A stretch of DNA of 19,470 nt, taken from an uncultured Bacteroidales bacterium (GTDB taxonomy: Bacteria; Bacteroidota; Bacteroidia; Bacteroidales; Muribaculaceae). The notes under the pieces are model-generated. The model did no database searches. It had not been told where the DNA came from and worked only from the letters and a program-made list of their open reading frames with translations. The stretch spans positions 1-19,470 of the forward strand of contig CAJLWO010000049.1 of the NCBI GenBank assembly GCA_905210435.1. Direction: 5' to 3'. Shown in pieces: positions 1 to 6,694 of the stretch (positions are counted from its first letter, which is position 1; the number at the start of each line of letters is the position of its first letter). The position numbers and the translations under genes were made by a program.

Positions 1-45
1 ACAGTCGTCAATCAGGAAGTCTGCCCAATGCTTCTTTTTAAGGGC
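1..45. other. Left window edge, no identifiable gene
   Basis: No start codon, domain or RNA signature can be recognised in these bases. The plus-strand frame beginning at base 1 is open and stops at 46-48 (TGA), exactly where an AT-rich hairpin begins, so this could be the last 15 codons of a plus-strand gene that lies mostly outside the window. That is only a possibility; the peptide is too short to identify. Confidence 0.25.
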
Positions 46-75
46 TGACTATTTATGCAAAAATAGTCATTTTTA
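46..75 (+). terminator. Possible intrinsic terminator for a gene left of the window
   Basis: A perfect 9-bp inverted repeat TGACTATTT / AAATAGTCA (46-54 and 61-69) with a 6-base loop is followed by TTTTTAT. The stem is AT-rich and hence weak, but shape and position fit a rho-independent terminator reading to the right. No gene in the window needs it on this strand. Confidence 0.4.
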
Positions 76-125
76 TAATGTATAACAAACAATCTGCGAG
101 ATTTCTACGAGAATCAGCATAAATA

Positions 126-160
126 AAAAGAGGAAATCCAACTTGGATTCCTCTTTTTTT
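126..160 (-). terminator. Terminator of tRNA-Leu, probably bidirectional
   Basis: Inverted repeat AGAGGAAATCCAA / TTGGATTCCTCT (12 bp with one bulged A) is flanked by a T run on both strands (seven T on plus after the stem, TTTTTATTTA on minus). It lies just downstream of the minus-strand tRNA, so it would end that transcript; the symmetric T runs mean it could also work from the left. Confidence 0.7.
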
Positions 161-171
161 ATGGGTTGAAG

Positions 172-253
172 TGCGCATGAAGGGACTCGAACCCCCACGT
201 CCTGAGACATTAGATCCTAAGTCTAACGCGGCTACCAATTACGCCACATGCGC
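172..253 (-). tRNA. tRNA-Leu (anticodon TAG)
   Basis: Read on the minus strand this 82-base segment folds as a class II (long variable arm) tRNA. The acceptor stem GCGCATG pairs with CATGCGC, the anticodon stem TTAGA pairs with TCTAA around the loop CTTAGGA, the variable arm has a short stem GTC/GAC, and the T arm contains the loop TTCGAGT. The loop gives anticodon TAG, which decodes CTN leucine codons. The discriminator base is A and no CCA is encoded. It has its own promoter at 265-296 and a terminator at 126-160, so it appears to be a single-gene unit. Confidence 0.93.
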
Positions 254-264
254 GGGTTTGCGGG

Positions 265-296
265 CAAAGGTAGGAATTTTTTCGGAGATTGCCAAA
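265..296 (-). promoter_or_regulatory. Promoter of tRNA-Leu
   Basis: On the minus strand, TTTG (296-293) lies 20 bases before TACCTTTG (272-265). This matches both Bacteroidota housekeeping elements (-33 TTTG and -7 TAnnTTTG) exactly, and the expected start site lies a few bases before the tRNA 5' end at 253. Confidence 0.8.
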
Positions 297-330
297 TTTT
301 TTTTATTTGGCGGGGATGGGAGCTTTTTGG

Positions 331-363
331 AGCACTCGGAGGACTCGGAGATCTCTGAGTGCT
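331..363. repeat. 11-bp imperfect inverted repeat in low-complexity spacer
   Basis: AGCACTCGGAG (331-341) pairs with CTCTGAGTGCT (353-363) with one G-U pair. The surrounding bases contain further CTCGGAG units (344-350 and 362-368), so the block looks built from repeated copies of one short word. It lies between tRNA-Leu and the end of the nfnB-like gene; no function is evident. Confidence 0.6.
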
Positions 364-390
364 CGGAGGAGTGGGCGGAGGGAGGCGGAC

Positions 391-435
391 AGGTCAGACA
401 AGTCGGACAAGTCGGACAGGTCAGACGGGTCCGGC
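391..435. repeat. 9-base tandem repeat, five copies
   Basis: The units are AGGTCAGAC, AAGTCGGAC, AAGTCGGAC, AGGTCAGAC and GGGTCCGGC, in perfect 9-base phase, with a sixth degenerate unit just to the left (382-390). The block is non-coding by context; the plus-strand reading frames through it are repeat artefacts. Confidence 0.8.
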
Positions 436-505
436 AGGTGGGACTTTTTGGGGAGAGGGAGAGGGACAGGGGGAGAGATGGGGGATGGATGCTATGCGAG
501 GTTGC

Positions 506-536
506 GGCTGCTCCGGGGAGCAGCCCTACTTTTTTT
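506..536 (+). terminator. Terminator-shaped hairpin with no obvious plus-strand gene
   Basis: GGCTGCTCC (506-514) and GGAGCAGCC (517-525) form a GC-rich stem, followed on the plus strand by CTAC and then seven T. On the minus strand, the direction of nfnB transcription, no T run follows. Either it ends antisense or unannotated plus-strand transcription, or it is part of the repeat-derived spacer. Confidence 0.45.
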
Positions 537-558
537 GGGGGGATTATAGTTATTGCTG

Positions 559-2028
559 TTATTGCTGTTGTTGCTTTTTGGCGGTGAGGGCGGTGTGCAT
601 TGAGGTGGCGGCGGCGCGGCCATCGCCCATTGCGAGGATTACGGTGGCTCCTCCGCGGACTATGTCGCCTCCGGCGTAGGTGTCGGGGAGGGTGGTGAGG
701 AGGGTGTCGTCGACCACGAGGGTGCCGCGGCGGGTTACGTCGAGTCCGGTGAATGCATGGGGGATGAGGGGGTTGGGGGATACGCCTACGCTGACTACCA
801 CGACGTCGACATCGATGTCGACTATGTCGCCGGGTACGGGTACGGGTGAGCGGCGTCCGGAGGCGTCGGGTTCGCCGAGTTGCATGCGCTGCAGACGCAT
901 GCGGCGCACATGGCCTTTGTCGTCGCCGATGTATTCTATGGGGTTGTGGAGGGTGAGGAATTCGATGCCTTCTTCTTTGGCGTGCTTGATTTCCTCAAGG
1001 CGCGCGGGCATCTCTTCCTCGCTGCGGCGGTAGACGATGATGGCGCGCTTGGCTCCCATGCGACGGGCTGTGCGGACGGAGTCCATTGCGGTGTTGCCGC
1101 CTCCGATGATGGCTACGGTGTCGCCTTTGGGCACGGGTGTGGCCCAGTCGCCGCGTCCGGCTCCCATGAGGTTGATGCGGGTGAGGTATTCGTTGGATGA
1201 GAGGATGTTGATGAGGTTTTCGCCGGGTATGCCCATGAAGCGGGGTAGTCCGGCTCCGGATGCGATGAATATGCCGTCGTAGCCGAGGTCGCGGAGTGCT
1301 TCGTAGGAGAGTGTCTTGCCGATGATGCAGTCTTTGACGAAGGTGACGCCCATGCGTGCGAGGGTGTCGATTTCGACGTCGACCACGGCGTTGGGAAGAC
1401 GGAATTCGGGTATGCCGTATTTGAGCACGCCGCCAATCTGGTGGAGGGCTTCGTAGACGGTGACGTCATAACCGAGTTTGACCATGTCGCCGGCGAATGA
1501 GAGTCCGGCGGGGCCTGAGCCTACGACGGCAATGCGCATGCCGTTGGAGGGTTGGCAGGCGGGGAGGTCGTCGGAGCCGGAGAGGCGTTGGGTGTCGGCG
1601 GCGAAGCGTTCGAGGTAGCCGATGGCGACGGCGGGTTTCTTCATCTTAAGGTAGATGCAGCGTGACTCGCACTGGCGTTCCTGGGGGCATACGCGGCCGC
1701 ACACGGCGGGGAGGGCGGATGTCTCTTTGAGCACCATGGCGGCTTCGCGGAAGTTGCGGCGCTGTATGTTTTTGATGAATCCGGGTATGTTGATGCCTAC
1801 GGGGCAGCCTGTCATGCACTGCGGGTCGGGGCAGTCGAGGCAGCGGGTGGCTTCAGTGACGGCCTGCTCTTCGTTGAGCCCTTGGTTGACTTCCTCGTTG
1901 CAGGTGATGCGGTAGGCGGGGTCGAGCTCGGGCATTTTAGCGCGGGGTATGGCTGTGCGCTCTTTGGCGGACATGGAGTCGCGGAGTTGCTGACGCCATT
2001 GGGCGTCGCGGGTATTTGTTGAATTCAT
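559..2028 (-). CDS. NfnB/GltD-like NADPH-dependent flavoprotein with two Fe-S motifs
   Basis: A 489-residue FAD/NADPH oxidoreductase of the glutamate synthase small-subunit family. The N-terminal Fe-S domain carries two cysteine sets (63, 66, 71, 75 and 110, 114, 120, 124). An FAD-binding Rossmann motif GSGPAG follows at 170-175, an NADPH-binding GGGNTAMD at about 309-316, and the C-terminal FAD motif AGGD at 452-455. No GltB large subunit is nearby. The next gene upstream on the same strand is an NfnA-type subunit, so the best reading is the large subunit of a cytoplasmic NADH-dependent ferredoxin:NADP oxidoreductase (NfnAB) rather than glutamate synthase; the family assignment is firm, the physiological role is inference. 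The start ATG lies inside a heptamer repeat (2026-2053) with no Shine-Dalgarno. The protein ends KKQQQQ, encoded by a simple repeat that runs on past the stop. Confidence 0.85.
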   Translation of the reverse strand: MNSTNTRDAQWRQQLRDSMSAKERTAIPRAKMPELDPAYRITCNEEVNQGLNEEQAVTEATRCLDCPDPQCMTGCPVGINIPGFIKNIQRRNFREAAMVLKETSALPAVCGRVCPQERQCESRCIYLKMKKPAVAIGYLERFAADTQRLSGSDDLPACQPSNGMRIAVVGSGPAGLSFAGDMVKLGYDVTVYEALHQIGGVLKYGIPEFRLPNAVVDVEIDTLARMGVTFVKDCIIGKTLSYEALRDLGYDGIFIASGAGLPRFMGIPGENLINILSSNEYLTRINLMGAGRGDWATPVPKGDTVAIIGGGNTAMDSVRTARRMGAKRAIIVYRRSEEEMPARLEEIKHAKEEGIEFLTLHNPIEYIGDDKGHVRRMRLQRMQLGEPDASGRRSPVPVPGDIVDIDVDVVVVSVGVSPNPLIPHAFTGLDVTRRGTLVVDDTLLTTLPDTYAGGDIVRGGATVILAMGDGRAAATSMHTALTAKKQQQQ

Positions 2029-2053
2029 AATTCACAATTCATAATTCATAATT
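2026..2053 (-). repeat. Heptamer repeat (AATTATG)4 spanning the nfnB-like start codon
   Basis: Four adjacent 7-base units, read on the minus strand as AATTATG, AATTATG, AATTGTG and AATTATG. The last unit provides the ATG of the downstream gene. Because each unit is 7 bases, the ATGs of the other copies lie in other frames. The array replaces the normal ribosome-binding region. Confidence 0.85.
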
Positions 2054-2063
2054 GGTGGGAGGG

Positions 2064-2210
2064 ATTTTTAGCTATTATAGCTATTGTAGGGGGATAGGCC
2101 GGATAAGGCCAATGGGGCCAATAGGGCTAATAGGAGTAGGCCAATGGGGGGGCTGATGGGGACCGGCGGGGTGGCCGGTGCCTCCGGCTATTATTGGCTT
2201 TTAGTGGGCG
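2064..2210. repeat. Low-complexity spacer between the nfnA- and nfnB-like genes
   Basis: Holds TTTTTAGCTATTATAGCTATT, then repeated words of the type GGCCAATGGGG and CCAATAGGGCTAATAGG (2118-2134). The latter 17-mer occurs again at 7631-7647. No promoter, terminator or open frame of interest is seen, so the two genes may still be cotranscribed across this 182-base gap. Confidence 0.55.
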
Positions 2211-2993
2211 TCAGGAGTAGGAGCGGAGGCGCATCATCATTTCGTCGAAGTCGACTTTGTGGGCGTCGAATTCGGGGCCGTCGACGCAGACGAATTTCAT
2301 CGTGCCGTCGATGGTGACGCGGCAGGCTCCGCACATGCCTGTGCCGTCGACCATTATGGTGTTGAGGGAGGCGACGGTTGGGATGTCGTATTTTTTGGTG
2401 AGGAGTGATACGAATTTCATCATTATGGCCGGACCGATGGTGACTACGAGGTCGACGTGCTCGCGCTGTATGACTGACTCCACGCCGTCGGTTACGAGAC
2501 CTTTGCGTCCGTCGGAGCCGTCGTCGGTCATGATGATGACTTCGTCGGAGTATTCGGCTACCTGATCGCGGAGTATGATGAGGTCGCGGGTACGGGCGGC
2601 GAGTACGGAGATGACTTTGTTGCCGGCCTGTTTCATGGCCTTTATGATAGGCAGCAGCGGAGCGACGCCTACGCCACCGCCGCAGCCTACGACGGTGCCG
2701 AATTTCTCTATGTGTGTGGCGCGCCCGAGGGGACCTACCACATCGTGGAGCGAGTCGCCGGGATTGAGGGCGCAGATTTTGCGGGTGGAGTCGCCTATGG
2801 CCTGGATGACGAGGGTGATTGTCCCTGCTTCGGGGTCGGCGTCGGCGATGGTGAGGGGGATGCGTTCGCCTTTTTCATCGACGATGACGATAACGAAGTG
2901 TCCCGGACGACGCGAACGTGCTATCAGCGGGGCTTCGACGACGAGCTGAACTACGTTTTCCGAGAAATGCTGTTTATGGATAATTCTGTTCAT
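2211..2993 (-). CDS. NfnA/DHOD-B-like ferredoxin-NADP reductase subunit
   Basis: A 260-residue FAD and 2Fe-2S protein of the PyrK / sulfide dehydrogenase beta / NfnA family. The N-terminal flavin-binding barrel includes PGHFVIV (30-36) and RIPLTIAD (44-51). The nucleotide-binding fold starts with GCGGGVGVAP (103-112). The C-terminal cluster motif has cysteines 221, 224 and 236 in DGTGMCGAC...VC. I chose ATG at 2993; a TTG two codons upstream is also possible. It precedes the nfnB-like gene on the same strand, and the two subunits in known NfnAB enzymes form a bifurcating NADH/NADPH/ferredoxin transhydrogenase. Without nfnB next to it, it could be taken for a dihydroorotate dehydrogenase electron-transfer subunit, but no pyrD is present in the window. 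Confidence 0.85.
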   Translation of the reverse strand: MNRIIHKQHFSENVVQLVVEAPLIARSRRPGHFVIVIVDEKGERIPLTIADADPEAGTITLVIQAIGDSTRKICALNPGDSLHDVVGPLGRATHIEKFGTVVGCGGGVGVAPLLPIIKAMKQAGNKVISVLAARTRDLIILRDQVAEYSDEVIIMTDDGSDGRKGLVTDGVESVIQREHVDLVVTIGPAIMMKFVSLLTKKYDIPTVASLNTIMVDGTGMCGACRVTIDGTMKFVCVDGPEFDAHKVDFDEMMMRLRSYS

Positions 2994-3048
2994 AATCAAA
3001 AACTATTGTTCCGAGCAAAAAGTGGCGCGGGTGATAAAGATTGATAGG

Positions 3049-3080
3049 CAAAGGTAAGAAAAATGCGATAAAAAAACAGA
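3049..3080 (-). promoter_or_regulatory. Promoter of the nfnA-nfnB unit
   Basis: The minus strand carries an exact -7 element TACCTTTG (3056-3049). The -33 position (3080-3077) reads TCTG, an imperfect match. Start would be at about 3042, giving a leader of about 50 bases. It is back to back with the peptidase promoter at 3121. Confidence 0.6.
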
Positions 3081-3120
3081 CATTGTAACTTTTTGACGCA
3101 AAAATTTTAATAAAAAGTGA

Positions 3121-3128
3121 TAACTTTG
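3121..3128 (+). promoter_or_regulatory. Promoter -7 element of the C1 peptidase gene
   Basis: TAACTTTG matches the Bacteroidota -7 consensus. The nearest upstream TTTG (3092-3095) is 25 bases away, longer than usual, so the -33 element is unclear. Transcription from here gives a leader of about 95 bases that contains a REP-like hairpin and rules out the upstream in-frame ATG at 3117 as start of the peptidase. Confidence 0.55.
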
Positions 3129-3163
3129 CAGGAAAAACAGGGGAAACCGAGGGGATATGGTGT

Positions 3164-3191
3164 CGGACGCACAGACCGTGCGTCCCTACAA
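3164..3191. repeat. REP-like palindrome, copy 1 (in peptidase leader)
   Basis: GGACGCAC (3165-3172) and GTGCGTCC (3178-3185) form a perfect 8-bp stem with a 5-base loop and are followed by CTACAA. A second copy in the same orientation with the same CTACAA tail lies at 4459-4485, so this is a dispersed element and not just a chance hairpin. Confidence 0.8.
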
Positions 3192-3230
3192 GTCTACAAA
3201 AACGATATATATAAAATTAAGATACGGACC

Positions 3231-4436
3231 ATGAAGAAAATTTTAAGTGCAATCGTGCTTTTGTCGGCGGCTGTAAGCGTTTATGCCGACGATGCCAAGG
3301 AGGAGAAGAACGACTCGACGGGCGGATTTGTGTTCACTGACGTAAAGGTGCTCAAAACCACTCCGGTGAAGGATCAGAATAAGAGCGGGACATGCTGGTG
3401 TTTCGCAGGTACATCGTTTTTTGAGGATGAAATCATGCGCAAAGGGGGCAAGGAACTTGACCTTTCGGAGATGTATACCGTGCGCCAGTGCTATCTTGAC
3501 AAGGCCGAGAATTATGTGCGAATGAACGGCGCGACCAATTTCGCCGCCGGCGGTTCGGTGCTCGATGTGCCCTACGTGTGGAAACGTTACGGTGCGGTGC
3601 CCGAAAGTGTGTATTCCGGACTGGAATACGGCGAGGAGAAGCATGTGCACGGCGAGCTTGACGCAGTGCTGAAGGCATATCTCGACGCTGTAAGAAAAAA
3701 TCCGAACAAACGCATATCGACATCGTGGCGTAAAGGTTATGAGGCGATACTCGACGCTTATTTAGGCAAAGCGCCCGAGACATTTACCGTGGATGGCGTG
3801 AGCTACACTCCGCAAAGCTATGCCAAGAGTCTCGGACTCGACACTGACGATTATGCGGCCATAACGTCGTTCACCCATCATCCGTACTACGAGCCGTTTG
3901 TGCTCGAGGTGGCCGACAACTGGCTCTGGGGCAAGTATTACAACGTGCCTATGGAGGAGATGAAGGCAATCGTGGACAACTCCATAGAGAAGGGGTATAC
4001 CGTAGTATGGGCGGCCGATGTCAGCGAAGGCGGTTTCAAATGGGTGAAAGGTTATGCGGTGATGCCGAAGCCTACCGATGCAGTTGACCTTGAAGGTACC
4101 GAGCTTGCACGCTGGGTGAAACTGTCGGACAAGGAACGTGCCAACAAACAGTTTGAGATTGACGGTCCGTGCGAGGAGATAGAGGTGACTCAGGAATCGC
4201 GTCAGGAGATGTTTGACCGTCAGGAGACGACCGATGACCACGGTATGGAAATCGTGGGTATCGCCAAGGACCAGAACGGCAACCGCTATTACAAGGTGAA
4301 AAATTCATGGGATACCAATCAGGTGTACGACGGATTTTTCTACGTGTCGGAGCCTTATTTCCTCGCCAAGACTATCGACATCTATGTCAATAAGGAGGCC
4401 ATTCCGAAAGATATAAAGAAAAAGTTGGGATTGTAG
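3231..4436 (+). CDS. Exported C1-like cysteine peptidase (bleomycin hydrolase / aminopeptidase C type)
   Basis: A 401-residue papain-fold peptidase. All active-site residues of the bleomycin hydrolase family are visible: Gln49 and Cys55 in QNKSGTCWCFAG, His337 in DDHGMEIVGI, and Asn358 in VKNSWD. Residues 1-19 (basic MKK, hydrophobic core, end VYA before DD) form a signal peptide, so the product is predicted to act in the periplasm or outside, unlike the cytoplasmic enzymes of other groups. The start at 3231 is chosen because it gives this signal peptide; an in-frame ATG at 3117 lies upstream of the promoter. It is monocistronic, flanked by two REP-like palindromes. Likely role is trimming peptides in nutrition; substrate is unknown. 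Confidence 0.87.
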   Translation: MKKILSAIVLLSAAVSVYADDAKEEKNDSTGGFVFTDVKVLKTTPVKDQNKSGTCWCFAGTSFFEDEIMRKGGKELDLSEMYTVRQCYLDKAENYVRMNGATNFAAGGSVLDVPYVWKRYGAVPESVYSGLEYGEEKHVHGELDAVLKAYLDAVRKNPNKRISTSWRKGYEAILDAYLGKAPETFTVDGVSYTPQSYAKSLGLDTDDYAAITSFTHHPYYEPFVLEVADNWLWGKYYNVPMEEMKAIVDNSIEKGYTVVWAADVSEGGFKWVKGYAVMPKPTDAVDLEGTELARWVKLSDKERANKQFEIDGPCEEIEVTQESRQEMFDRQETTDDHGMEIVGIAKDQNGNRYYKVKNSWDTNQVYDGFFYVSEPYFLAKTIDIYVNKEAIPKDIKKKLGL

Positions 4437-4458
4437 CGAGGGGGGAAGCTATACTGAG

Positions 4459-4485
4459 CGGACGCACGAGCGTGCGTCCCTACAA
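4459..4485. repeat. REP-like palindrome, copy 2 (downstream of peptidase)
   Basis: GGACGCAC (4460-4467) and GTGCGTCC (4472-4479) with loop GAGC and the CTACAA tail, same orientation as copy 1. There is no T run, so it is not a standard terminator, though the hairpin could protect the 3' end of the peptidase mRNA. Confidence 0.8.
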
Positions 4486-4497
4486 ATTAATCCGACT

Positions 4498-4528
4498 TTT
4501 GTTATATCATTAAGATTATCTATTTTTA
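4498..4528 (+). promoter_or_regulatory. Promoter of the glycosidase-like / phosphodiesterase unit
   Basis: TTTG (4498-4501), 19 bases, then TATTTTTA (4521-4528), a 7-of-8 match to the -7 consensus. The leader to the ATG at 4544 would be only about 10 bases. Confidence 0.55.
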
Positions 4529-4543
4529 AACGAGTACCGGGAC

Positions 4544-6694
4544 ATGACGACAAGGGGGACGGATATTATCACGACGGCAGCTGCAAGGATTTTCACGCTT
4601 GCGGCTGCCGTAGCCGTGACAGTCATGCCGACGGGTTGCGACAGGAGGATGGAGAAGGTCGGGGCGATTTATTCATGCGACGACTACACGGTGTATCCCG
4701 ACAGCTTTGTGTCGCAGTCGCTGACCATGACAGCAAAAGGGGACTCCATGATAATCAGGACTGACGCCGGAGAGCGGCTGGAACGGGTACGCGGCACGAA
4801 AACCGACGGCATCACGATGTCGGGCAGCGACGGGCTGATAACGTATCTGTTCAACAGGGAGACGCATGTACCCTCGGGTGATTATGATGAGTTTACGCCT
4901 TACGGGATTTATGTCAGCGAATGTATGCTTGACAGTGACAGTGCGGCGATGGCAGTCGACAGCCGTATTGCCGGAGGAGAGGTGGTGGAATACGCGAAAG
5001 GGGCGTACCGGTGGCCCGTGGCGATGGCCGACGCGACATGGGGAGTGGCGGCAGCGGCAGTGTCGGCTACCGAAGCCGACGAAAAACGGGCGCATGACCG
5101 CGCGAAAGCATTGAAAAAGCTTATTGACTGCGACATATATTATGTATATGACCGGCAGGAGGAATTGTTTGCGGGGGTACCACCCGAGATGGACAGCCGG
5201 GAAATGCCCGACTGGGCCGGTGCGGGAGATGCGGCGGCGATGATGACTTTGGAGGGGAACATAAGCAGGCTTGCCGCCATGCGCTGGGTCAACGCAATGC
5301 TGCCCGGCAGCTATGAGGAGGAGTTTGTGGAGGAATTGGGCGAGAATATAGCGAAGCGGTTCTGGATACCTAATCTCGGTATGCTTAGCCAGACGCTGTA
5401 CCAGCGGCCGTATCCCGTGTCGGTGACGGCAGCCGACAACATTGCGCAGGCTCTTGCGGTAGTGACCGGTGGAGCGAAGGAGGCGATGTCGCGCCGTATA
5501 ATATCCAACACGCCGATGATGGAGGGGAAAGTGCCGGCCACATATCCCGACCAGGGTCTTGGCGGGGAGAGCCGTCGCGGGGCGCTTACATCGGCAATGT
5601 GGGCGATAGCGTCGGCAATGGAGAAGAACGGCGATGCGTGGGCATTGAGTTATGCGGCTCTGGTGGCAAAGAGCGTGACCGACGGTTACGCCCTGCGGCT
5701 GCTGCAGGGGGTGACGCTGCGCACGGTGTTCGGGCTGATGCCGGAGGCTGACGGACTGAGGATAGAGCCGTATGTACATGATATGCTCGGCGACTATCAC
5801 CGTGTAAGCGGATTGAGGTACAGGAACGGAGAGCTGACCGTCACGGTACGCGGCAAGGGGGACGCGGTGTCGACATTCTCGATTGACGGGAAGATAAGCG
5901 CACAGGCTAAAGTGCCGGCGGACATAGAGGGGAAACATGATGTGGAGATAGTGCTTGCCGGGAGCGCCGAACCGTCGGACGGGATAAATGTGGCGGAGCA
6001 GAAGCAGATGCCGCACGCACCGGAGGTGACGGTGGAGGGCGCGCGCAAGTATTCGATAAAATCGGGTGAGACGGGATATTTCATAGTGTATCTCAACGGC
6101 GCGGTCAACGAGATTATAGGCCGCGGGCAATATGAACTATATAATGCCGCTCCGGTGACGGCGGTAAGTTTTGAGGCCGATGTGGCGAATACGGTGACCG
6201 GGTATGCCTCGAAAAACCGGCTTTATATTCCGGCTAAGGACAGTGTGTCGATTGCGTGCAGCGCCGTAGCCCCGACCGGCGGACGCGTGCTGGCCAATAA
6301 GGATTTGGCGTCGAAACATGTTGAGTCGACGCGTTATAAGAACGCAAGGATAGTGTTTGACTATGAATCGGCGTCGGGGGGTGGATATTACGTGAGGCTG
6401 CGTTATCTCGACGGGCTCGGCATCGTCAACAAAAACAGGCAGTATGCACTGCGTGTATTGAAGGTGAACGGCGAGCAGGCCGGAGTGATGGTGCTGTCGC
6501 AGCGCGGTCCCGAGATGTGGAGTCCGGCCGAAGACTGGGCTTCGATGTGCGGCACGACGGAGCCTATCGCGGTGGAGCTTGCAAGAGGCAGCAACGAGAT
6601 CGCGGTAGAGTATTTCACGCCAAACGGTGTGGCCGGTTTTGACCATGACGGAAATACGGCTATACCTGTGGCTCTTGAACTGATAAAACGATGA
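4544..6694 (+). CDS. Putative lipoprotein resembling (alpha/alpha)6 six-hairpin glycosidases
   Basis: A 716-residue exported protein. Residues 14-31 are a hydrophobic signal ending TGC with Cys32 as likely lipidated residue; the -3 residue is Pro, unusual for a lipobox, so plain secretion remains possible. A beta-rich N-terminal part (about 40-150) leads to an Ala- and Trp-rich helical region (about 155-400) with YRWPVAMADATW, VSVTAADNIAQAL and LTSAMWAIASAMEKNGD. The stretch GLRIEPYVHDMLGDYHRV at 404-421 resembles the junction to the C-terminal sheet domain in GH78/GH94-like toroid enzymes. Two further beta domains fill 430-716. No GH family can be named with confidence and catalytic residues are not assigned. 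Its stop overlaps the next start (ATGA), so the phosphodiesterase is cotranscribed and probably translationally coupled. Confidence 0.6.
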   Translation: MTTRGTDIITTAAARIFTLAAAVAVTVMPTGCDRRMEKVGAIYSCDDYTVYPDSFVSQSLTMTAKGDSMIIRTDAGERLERVRGTKTDGITMSGSDGLITYLFNRETHVPSGDYDEFTPYGIYVSECMLDSDSAAMAVDSRIAGGEVVEYAKGAYRWPVAMADATWGVAAAAVSATEADEKRAHDRAKALKKLIDCDIYYVYDRQEELFAGVPPEMDSREMPDWAGAGDAAAMMTLEGNISRLAAMRWVNAMLPGSYEEEFVEELGENIAKRFWIPNLGMLSQTLYQRPYPVSVTAADNIAQALAVVTGGAKEAMSRRIISNTPMMEGKVPATYPDQGLGGESRRGALTSAMWAIASAMEKNGDAWALSYAALVAKSVTDGYALRLLQGVTLRTVFGLMPEADGLRIEPYVHDMLGDYHRVSGLRYRNGELTVTVRGKGDAVSTFSIDGKISAQAKVPADIEGKHDVEIVLAGSAEPSDGINVAEQKQMPHAPEVTVEGARKYSIKSGETGYFIVYLNGAVNEIIGRGQYELYNAAPVTAVSFEADVANTVTGYASKNRLYIPAKDSVSIACSAVAPTGGRVLANKDLASKHVESTRYKNARIVFDYESASGGGYYVRLRYLDGLGIVNKNRQYALRVLKVNGEQAGVMVLSQRGPEMWSPAEDWASMCGTTEPIAVELARGSNEIAVEYFTPNGVAGFDHDGNTAIPVALELIKR

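Noticed and set aside
53..238. Minus-strand frame of 61 codons
   Set aside because: Begins inside the tRNA-Leu gene and crosses its terminator; an artefact of the tRNA sequence.
171..587. Long plus-strand frame through the tRNA and repeat spacer
   Set aside because: It runs antisense to tRNA-Leu and through 9-base tandem repeats, which keep a frame open because the unit is a multiple of three. No domain, no promoter.
559..2028. Annotation as glutamate synthase small subunit
   Set aside because: No large subunit (GltB) is nearby and the partner gene is NfnA-like; the family allows both, so the Nfn reading is preferred but not proven.
3117..3230. N-terminal extension of the C1 peptidase to an upstream ATG
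   Set aside because: It lies before the -7 promoter element, runs through a REP-like palindrome and would bury the signal peptide.
4673..6130. 485-codon minus-strand frame opposite the lipoprotein gene
   Set aside because: Rich in Arg and His as expected for the reverse of a GC-rich gene; the plus-strand frame has a signal peptide, a promoter and a coupled downstream gene.
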